From: Sphingobacterium oryzagri
GTDB taxonomy: Bacteria > Bacteroidota > Bacteroidia > Sphingobacteriales > Sphingobacteriaceae
Assembly: GCF_028736175.1 (NCBI RefSeq)
Contig: NZ_CP117880.1
Span: forward strand, 2,976,001 to 3,040,000
DNA length: 64,000 nt
Direction: 5' to 3'
Of this stretch, positions 58,734 through 64,000 are shown piece after piece. Position numbers and translations under genes: made by a program. Position 1 is the first letter of the stretch. Each line of letters starts with the position of its first letter. Under the pieces are notes generated by a model, which saw only the letters and a list, made by a program, of their open reading frames with translations, did not search any database and was not told where the DNA came from.

Positions 58734-61007
58734 TTAATAAGTCAAGGCAAGCCCAACACCAAATCCCATATCACTATCATAGTGAGTTCGGATGCCGATA
58801 TTTTTGTTGACAATATATCTAAGATCGCCCATGTATTCAAAATCTGAATTAACCATGAAGCCTCCTCGTAACCTTTTTGAGATAGGTATATCTTCACGCA
58901 TCAAAGATAGTCTTACGATACCATCGTGATAAATTTCTGCTTGGAAATTAACGAGCATGGGTAAAGTGTACATAAAACCTAAGCTGACAGCCCTGCGTGT
59001 ATCTTTTTCATTTTTTTGTCCAAATAAATTCGTTTCGTGTTCGTCTATGCCCATTTTACGATATCGCCAATCAAATCCTACAAAGGGCATGAACCATTGC
59101 ATTTTGCCGATAAATCTTCCCAAATGGGTCTCTACTTCATAGCCGTGCATATCATTGTATCCCAAACGCCACTCAGTGCCTAGGCTCCACCTGGCATTTT
59201 GAAACATCGCTTCTCCATCGTTACCATTTGTTGCGAAATCATTCTGAGCCATAAAGTGTGGCATATTGCTTTCCCTTTGCAATTTTTTATATGCTTGTTT
59301 TTTATTAGGTAAGTATGGATTTTGATAGTCTTCAACTTCAAAAACCCTGTTCATACCTGCCATCATATGATAGAGAATATGGCAGTGGAAAAACCAATCT
59401 CCTTCTTCGTTTGCCAAAAACTCAATAGTGTCAGTTTCCATTGGCATTATATCTAAAACATTTTTAAGAGGTGACTTCTCTCCTTTACCATTAATCACTC
59501 TAAAATCAAATCCATGCAGGTGCATAGGATGCCGCATCATAGAGTTGTTGTAAATTGTGATTCGAAGTATTTCTCCTTTCTTTACCGGAATTTTATCTGT
59601 TTCGGAAAGCACCCTATTGTCCATACTCCAAACATAGCGGTTCATATTTCCGGTAAGAGTAAACTTTAACTCTTTGACAGGTGCATCTTTTGGTAGTGTG
59701 GTATTGTAGGGCGATTGTAGCATTGCATAATTTAGGGTTTCGATGTCTCCTAAGGCATTCGCATTATATCGATCGGGGTCTTTATCCATGTTCATTCCAT
59801 CGTGCTTGCTGTGGTCTGCATTATCCCCTGCTTCCCCTGTAATTTCAGGGTACATGACCACATTCATATCCATTTGGTTCAGGCTCATTTTCATTCCCAT
59901 ATCGTCAAGGTTGCCATCCATCTTCATCATGTCGTTCATCATCTTCATTCCCTCGAAGTATTTTAAACGTGGGAGCGGAGAAATAAGCTGCTTAACACCA
60001 TTACCTATAAAATAGCTCGCTGATTGTGTCCTGTCCTCGGTAGTCGCTAAAAATTCATAAGCCAAGCCATCATCGGGAATAGTAACAACAACATCATAAG
60101 TTTCAGATACAGCAATGATTAATCTGTCTACTTCGACAGGCTCGACATCATTACCGTCATTTGCAACCACGGTAATTTTACCACCTGCATACCTTAACCA
60201 AAAATAGGAGGATGCACCGCCGTTTGAAACACGCAATCGTACTTTATCTCCTGCTTTCAGCATTTTACCGTCAACAGTTTTTAAATCGGTTGTATGATTT
60301 CCGTTGAGTAAAATTTTATCATAGTACACATCACTAACGTCCATTGCCAGCATACGTTTCCATTCATTGGTCAATTTAGTTTTCAAATGCCCTTCACGAA
60401 TGGCTTCCGCATAAGACTGTGTTGCATTTTTTTTGATAGCCGCCCAATCGTTGGCGTTGTGCAACATCCTATTGATATTATCGGGATTTAAATTTGTCCA
60501 TTCACTTAAAATGAGAGGTACGGTAGGCAAATCATCAATCCCTTTCCTAAAGGTTTTATCATCATCACGCTTTTTCATAATAAAGCTGCCATACATTCCA
60601 ATCTGCTCCTGTAAACCGGAATGGGAATGATACCAGTGCGTTCCGTGTTGAATAACAGGAAAACGATAGGTATAAGTTGTTCCTGGCTCAATAGGCTTTT
60701 GTGTAAGCCAAGGTACACCATCTTCTTTGTTTGGCAAAAAAACTCCGTGCCAGTGCAATGAAGTACTTTCTTTTAATTGGTTGTGTACCACAATTTCGGC
60801 AGTATCGCCTTGTGTGAAAGTAAGTGTAGGCATCGGAATTTGTCCGTTCACGGCAATTGCTCTTTTTTGCTTACCTGCATAGTTTACCAACGTGTCTTTT
60901 ACATACAACTCGTAATGCACTACTTTCTGTGCAAACAGCGTTTGTGTGCAAAGCAATATCAGCACTGTTTGCAGTACTCTTATCGGTATTTTTTTATATC
61001 TGTTCAT
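58734..61007 (-). CDS. Multicopper oxidase (CopA-type) with barrel-like C-terminus
   Basis: 757 residues from the ATG at 61007, with signal peptide MNRYKKIPIRVLQTVLILLC. Copper ligands are clear: STSLHWHGVFLP (HWH), GTHWYHSHSGLQ (HSH), RHPMHLHGFDF (HxxHxH) and WFFHCHILYHMMAGM (HCHxxxHxxxxM). A Met-rich stretch (about residues 370-430, GMKMMNDMMKMD and similar) may bind Cu(I). The last 150 residues (GYNDMHGYEVETHLGRF onward) read as a CopB-like beta-barrel, so the gene looks like a CopA-CopB fusion. It should oxidise Cu(I) in the periplasm or at the outer membrane. Confidence 0.93.
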   Translation of the reverse strand: MNRYKKIPIRVLQTVLILLCTQTLFAQKVVHYELYVKDTLVNYAGKQKRAIAVNGQIPMPTLTFTQGDTAEIVVHNQLKESTSLHWHGVFLPNKEDGVPWLTQKPIEPGTTYTYRFPVIQHGTHWYHSHSGLQEQIGMYGSFIMKKRDDDKTFRKGIDDLPTVPLILSEWTNLNPDNINRMLHNANDWAAIKKNATQSYAEAIREGHLKTKLTNEWKRMLAMDVSDVYYDKILLNGNHTTDLKTVDGKMLKAGDKVRLRVSNGGASSYFWLRYAGGKITVVANDGNDVEPVEVDRLIIAVSETYDVVVTIPDDGLAYEFLATTEDRTQSASYFIGNGVKQLISPLPRLKYFEGMKMMNDMMKMDGNLDDMGMKMSLNQMDMNVVMYPEITGEAGDNADHSKHDGMNMDKDPDRYNANALGDIETLNYAMLQSPYNTTLPKDAPVKELKFTLTGNMNRYVWSMDNRVLSETDKIPVKKGEILRITIYNNSMMRHPMHLHGFDFRVINGKGEKSPLKNVLDIMPMETDTIEFLANEEGDWFFHCHILYHMMAGMNRVFEVEDYQNPYLPNKKQAYKKLQRESNMPHFMAQNDFATNGNDGEAMFQNARWSLGTEWRLGYNDMHGYEVETHLGRFIGKMQWFMPFVGFDWRYRKMGIDEHETNLFGQKNEKDTRRAVSLGFMYTLPMLVNFQAEIYHDGIVRLSLMREDIPISKRLRGGFMVNSDFEYMGDLRYIVNKNIGIRTHYDSDMGFGVGLALTY

Positions 61008-61020
61008 TATTTTAAAAATT

Positions 61021-61476
61021 TTATTTAATGCTATCTTCCATTGTACCAAACCACTCTATTAAAACCTGCTTATCCTCCTGTGATAATACTGCATTACGAT
61101 GAATTAGTGTATATGACGACAAAGGCATTTCCCCGTCCTTAACCTGACCTACCATAGCTCTGAACTTATTTCGCTGTCTGCGGGCAGAATATTCGCCAAA
61201 GTCGCTAAAGTTGAGTTCTTCTTTGCCATTTTTGATATGCTCTGCCATGTACCATGCTCCGGGCTGGATACGGCTGTACCACGGATAAAGGGTATTGTTG
61301 CTATGGCAGTCGTAACAGTATTGGACAAGGATAGCCTTTACATTTTGGGGTACGGCGTACACCCTTTCGATATGGGTGGGTGGCACTTCATCCGATTGGT
61401 TACGTAACGGCTGAAAAAACTGTATACCGATTAAGATAACAGCCAACCCTAATATAATTTTCTTTTTTAAGGACAT
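61021..61476 (-). CDS. Heme-binding domain protein (mono-heme cytochrome-like)
   Basis: 151 residues from the ATG at 61476. An N-terminal hydrophobic segment (IILGLAVILIGIQFFQ) anchors or exports the protein. The heme motif is VQYCYDCHSNNTLYPWYS (CxxCH), followed by QPGAWYMAEHIKNGKEELNF and GEMPLSSYTLIHRNAVLS, typical of the Haem_bd domain. It lies 13 nt upstream of the multicopper oxidase and might pass electrons in the same periplasmic pathway. Confidence 0.9.
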   Translation of the reverse strand: MSLKKKIILGLAVILIGIQFFQPLRNQSDEVPPTHIERVYAVPQNVKAILVQYCYDCHSNNTLYPWYSRIQPGAWYMAEHIKNGKEELNFSDFGEYSARRQRNKFRAMVGQVKDGEMPLSSYTLIHRNAVLSQEDKQVLIEWFGTMEDSIK

Positions 61477-61477
61477 A

Positions 61478-62056
61478 TCAGTACTTTGCAATCGTTTCTG
61501 TTACGGAGCCACAGCCCGGCATCTTAGCGCCATAATACGGGTTTTTAAATTCCTTAGTTTCACTTAACCAAAATGCCCCTTTTCCATTGTTAAATTTGGA
61601 ACAGGCTATTTTATATACGGGCTTGCCCAAATCAAATGATTTAGCCAAATCGTAAAAGTCTTCGCCCAACATGACCAGGTGTTCCCTTTGGTGGCTAATG
61701 TTGCCTAAGTTGTCAGTTATATGTACCCCATTTTCCTCGATACTCGCGGAGTTGTCTTTGTAAACCTTTAGCTGCTCGGTATTAAAACTTGTGGTATCCA
61801 CGTTGTGAAGTATCTTTACCAGGCCTTGCGCCACATACACCGCCTCCTTGTCGTCATCTGAAGAAAGGGCGGACACAAGCTTCTCGTACTGTCCAAACAA
61901 GCTCGGTATGGTCGGCTTTGCAGGTGTAGCTACATCGGACTGTGCCGTAAAGTCTGTATGGGCAGTGGAAGAACTGTTCTGTTTTTCTGAATTGCCGTTA
62001 CATGCCGATAATATAAAAACGGCAACAACAAGAACGGTTGAGATTACATATTTCAT
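61478..62056 (-). CDS. DUF3347 lipoprotein
   Basis: 192 residues with lipobox VFILSAC (Cys near residue 19). The DUF3347 domain runs from about residue 50: YEKLVSALSSDDDKEAVYVA, HITDNLGNISHQREHLVMLG and the C-terminal KIACSKFNNGKGAFWLSETK with KNPYYGAKMPGCGSV. The late His, Cys and Met residues resemble the metal-binding tail of copper-system DUF3347 proteins. It is a paralogue of 63074-63739. Confidence 0.9.
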   Translation of the reverse strand: MKYVISTVLVVAVFILSACNGNSEKQNSSSTAHTDFTAQSDVATPAKPTIPSLFGQYEKLVSALSSDDDKEAVYVAQGLVKILHNVDTTSFNTEQLKVYKDNSASIEENGVHITDNLGNISHQREHLVMLGEDFYDLAKSFDLGKPVYKIACSKFNNGKGAFWLSETKEFKNPYYGAKMPGCGSVTETIAKY

Positions 62057-62068
62057 TATTACGTAATT

Positions 62069-62503
62069 TTAAAAGTTAATTACTGTTTTTGCTTTTAAAT
62101 AATTGGTATAATTATCCTTGCTTTCAAAATAGGACACTTTACCATTGTTTCCCGTGACGGCAATCACCGCAAGAGCTTTGTCCACCTGCTTATGTGAGTA
62201 GGGGTCTGTTGCCACCCGAACGCTGGCATCTTTTGGAACACGCTCTTTGCACATTTCACAGCATCCGTAGTATGTTTTACCGTCAAATTTTACATCAAAC
62301 TGCTTTTTGCCCATATAGGCATCGTTGACCATGCAGACTTCATCCGATTGTACCAATTCACCTATTTGAGTACTATGCTCATGGTTTGCCGGAGCTTCCT
62401 GCGAATGATACTCTGCCGCCTCACTTTTATTTGACCCTCCCTGCCCGCAAGCGGTGAATAGCAGGGGCAACAGGGAGATAAAGCCGATTATTATTTTACT
62501 CAT
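62069..62503 (-). CDS. YHS/TRASH-like lipoprotein of the copper cluster
   Basis: 144 residues from the ATG at 62503 (MSKIIIGFISLLPLLFTAC), with the lipobox ending in FTAC. After a His-rich linker (YHSQEAPANHEHSTQ) comes a small Cys-rich domain VCMVNDAYMGKKQFDVKFDG, then TYYGCCEMCKERV. This order resembles TRASH/YHS metal-binding knuckles. It is probably a periplasmic copper chaperone or sensor. It sits 12 nt upstream of the DUF3347 gene. Confidence 0.75.
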   Translation of the reverse strand: MSKIIIGFISLLPLLFTACGQGGSNKSEAAEYHSQEAPANHEHSTQIGELVQSDEVCMVNDAYMGKKQFDVKFDGKTYYGCCEMCKERVPKDASVRVATDPYSHKQVDKALAVIAVTGNNGKVSYFESKDNYTNYLKAKTVINF

Positions 62504-62537
62504 GTCGAAATTTTTCTTTTGAATTTTATTAATTTTC

Positions 62538-63062
62538 CTATTTATTATATTCAAACTCTTTTAGCTTGCGCTTCATCAATTCAATTTCTTCCTCTTGGGT
62601 TTCAAGTATGTTTTTTTGTAACTCAAGCAGTTCCGGGTCCGTCAGATGTGCCTTTTCGGACATCAATATGGCTGCTGCGTGATGGGGTATCATACCCTTT
62701 ACGAATTGCTTGTCCCCAACATTGATTTGTTCCCTGATACCAAACCATGAAAAGATGCCAATGGCAACCGATATTATTGCTATCACCCAATTCATCTTCC
62801 TGTTGGCGTACATCACTTTCATTATCAATAATTCGATAAGCAACATTGCCGAGGTCATCAGCAGGGTCATATACAGGTTGTTGATATTGGGTATCAGGTT
62901 CTGCCACCCGTCTATCATGGCGTACATGATAAAATACATCGCTGCGAACATGGCGACAGCCATCACCGCAAAACGTTTGTACATACCCGAGTTATGTTTT
63001 GAATTGTGCGGACCATGTTCCGAAGCATGACCCGGATTGTGACTGTTTTGCATATTTTTCAT
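62538..63062 (-). CDS. DUF305 membrane protein
   Basis: 174 residues. A His-rich N-terminus (NSHNPGHASEHGPHNSKHNS) is followed by three hydrophobic helices (FAVMAVAMFAAMYFIMYAMI, LLMTSAMLLIELLIMKVMYA, WVIAIISVAIGIFSWFGI), then the DUF305 signature KGMIPHHAAAILMSEKAHLT. His and Met residues suggest copper binding. It ends just upstream of the TRASH-like lipoprotein start, 35 nt apart. Confidence 0.9.
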   Translation of the reverse strand: MKNMQNSHNPGHASEHGPHNSKHNSGMYKRFAVMAVAMFAAMYFIMYAMIDGWQNLIPNINNLYMTLLMTSAMLLIELLIMKVMYANRKMNWVIAIISVAIGIFSWFGIREQINVGDKQFVKGMIPHHAAAILMSEKAHLTDPELLELQKNILETQEEEIELMKRKLKEFEYNK

Positions 63063-63073
63063 AGCCCTGAAAT

Positions 63074-63739
63074 TTATTTGCCGTTAATTGTTTTTTCTAC
63101 CTTACCACAGGTCATCATTTTAGAACCATAGTAAGGGTTTTTGATTTCCTTGTTTGCACTGAACCAAACAGCACCCTTACCGTCATTGAACATCGGGCAA
63201 TGGTCTTGATATAATGTTTGTGATGTACCGAACAAATCAATCAGATCTCTCAAATCTTCGCCAAGCGAGGCTAAATGTTCCCGCTGGTGGTGGATGTTGC
63301 CAACATTCTCCTCGATATGTTCTGCGTGTTCTTTTGCATCGTCTGTTATGTCCATGTATTTTTTGTGCTTATCGGCAGGAATGGCTTTCATGTCCACTTT
63401 ATTCAAGGTAGCTAACAGCTTTTTCCCTGCACTGGCAGCAGCTTTGTCATCGTCCGAAACAAGGGCGTTCTTTAATGACAGATAATCGGTAACTATAGGC
63501 GCAATAGAAATTTCTTTTGCTTCTTCTTTTCCTGTTGCTTCTGCATCCTGACCGCTTGATGTTTCGCTAATGATGGAAGCCGCTACCGTATCACCTTCTT
63601 TTGGTTGAGAGGATAGCTGTTCTTCTGAAACAATAGCAGTATCATTTGAAGACTGCTCGTTTTTGTTGGATGCCTGATTGCATGATACTGTTACAAATGC
63701 CATGATAACAGTAATGACTGATAATGTTATAATTTTCAT
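63074..63739 (-). CDS. DUF3347 lipoprotein, second copy
   Basis: 221 residues with lipobox AFVTVSC. A low-complexity Ser/Glu linker precedes the DUF3347 domain: DYLSLKNALVSDDDKAAASA, EHIEENVGNIHHQREHLASL, and the tail YQDHCPMFNDGKGAVWFSAN with KNPYYGSKMMTCGKV. The tail keeps HCPM plus MMTC, the usual copper-like ligands. It lies 2 nt after the P-type ATPase stop and shares the operon. Confidence 0.9.
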   Translation of the reverse strand: MKIITLSVITVIMAFVTVSCNQASNKNEQSSNDTAIVSEEQLSSQPKEGDTVAASIISETSSGQDAEATGKEEAKEISIAPIVTDYLSLKNALVSDDDKAAASAGKKLLATLNKVDMKAIPADKHKKYMDITDDAKEHAEHIEENVGNIHHQREHLASLGEDLRDLIDLFGTSQTLYQDHCPMFNDGKGAVWFSANKEIKNPYYGSKMMTCGKVEKTINGK

Positions 63740-63741
63740 TT

Positions 63742-64000
63742 TTATTCATTTTTGATTTTTAAAAATCTTGCATTAATAGCCACTACAATGGTGCTTACGC
63801 TCATTAGCACAGCTCCCATAGCAGGACTTAAAATAAAATTCGGATAGAGTAAACCTGCCGCAAGTGGGATTGCTACCACGTTGTAGCCAACCGCCCATAT
63901 CAGGTTTTGAACCATTTTTTTGTAAGTAAGTTTGCCGAAGTCAATCAGTTTGACAACATCCCTCGGGTCACTATTCACCAATATGATGTCCGCTGTTTCG
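63742..64000 (-). CDS. Heavy-metal P-type ATPase, C-terminal part
   Basis: Only the last 86 residues are in the window, and the gene continues past the right edge. The end of the soluble domain reads [20 protein letters not shown], followed by [20 protein letters not shown] (the sixth transmembrane helix) and [20 protein letters not shown]. These match copper-type P1B ATPases (CopA/CopB), with the M-x-x-S motif of the last helix typical for Cu(I). It is the upstream gene of the copper operon. Confidence 0.9.
   Translation of the reverse strand, partial: ETADIILVNSDPRDVVKLIDFGKLTYKKMVQNLIWAVGYNVVAIPLAAGLLYPNFILSPAMGAVLMSVSTIVVAINARFLKIKNE

Overview
The window looks like a chromosomal segment of a Sphingobacteriaceae-type Bacteroidota (Sphingobacterium/Pedobacter-like). 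This rests on SusC/FecA-type TonB-dependent receptors paired with DUF lipoproteins (DUF4374, DUF4876, DUF6850), a fimbrillin-like lipoprotein with a FISUMP domain, DUF3347/DUF305/DUF6428 proteins, AT-rich spacers and several TTTG...TANNTTTG promoters. No rRNA, tRNA or CRISPR array was seen. The window reads as accessory chromosome: short operons separated by long spacers that hold hairpins, small repeats and decayed genes.

Layout. 1-1 kb: gene remnants. 1-5.3 kb: two HxlR-regulator/SDR-oxidoreductase divergent pairs around a spacer rich in terminator hairpins (2.4-4.0 kb). 5.7-9.1 kb: surface lipoprotein cluster (56-aa peptide, fimbrillin/FISUMP protein with a poly-C tract, large lipoprotein). 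9.2-14.0 kb: XusABC-like xenosiderophore uptake locus. 15.2-22.3 kb: SOS-mutagenesis island, umuD-umuC-yedK on the minus strand and xre / dinB-dnaE divergent, with a shared 17-bp dyad at the promoters. 22.4-27.2 kb: sensor kinase, alpha/beta hydrolase, two receiver-only regulators. 27.5-33.6 kb: decayed region (IS3 remnants, frameshifted integrase, truncated glycosyltransferase) with an esterase and small proteins. 34.4-42.1 kb: operon of TonB receptor, DUF4876 lipoprotein, DUF6850 barrel, lipoprotein and amino-acid permease. 42.2-43.0 kb: repeated sRNA-like units. 43-54.6 kb: miscellaneous genes, a three-PAS kinase with receiver, and a LOV-histidine kinase next to a spore-photoproduct-lyase-family enzyme. 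54.7-57.9 kb: arsenic operon (arsR, DUF6428, arsC, acr3, metallophosphoesterase). 58.7-64 kb: copper/heavy-metal operon running off the right edge (P-type ATPase end, DUF3347 x2, DUF305, heme-binding protein, multicopper oxidase).

Most unusual signals. (1) A 15-bp motif, TTCGTTTTGTGAGAC, occurs about 14 times between genes, essentially always on the plus strand. (2) There are families of tiny hairpin-terminated transcripts, one sharing a 20-nt 5' end (27481, 42308, 42736, 42884), another sharing a stem-loop plus CATAAGCA linker (3361, 28843, 34060, 54212). (3) The mutasome island carries a UmuD homolog whose catalytic Ser and Lys are replaced by Ala and Arg, under what looks like a common operator. 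(4) A blue-light LOV kinase is linked to a DNA photolesion-repair-family gene. Functions of the RNA families and the 15-mer are inference only.
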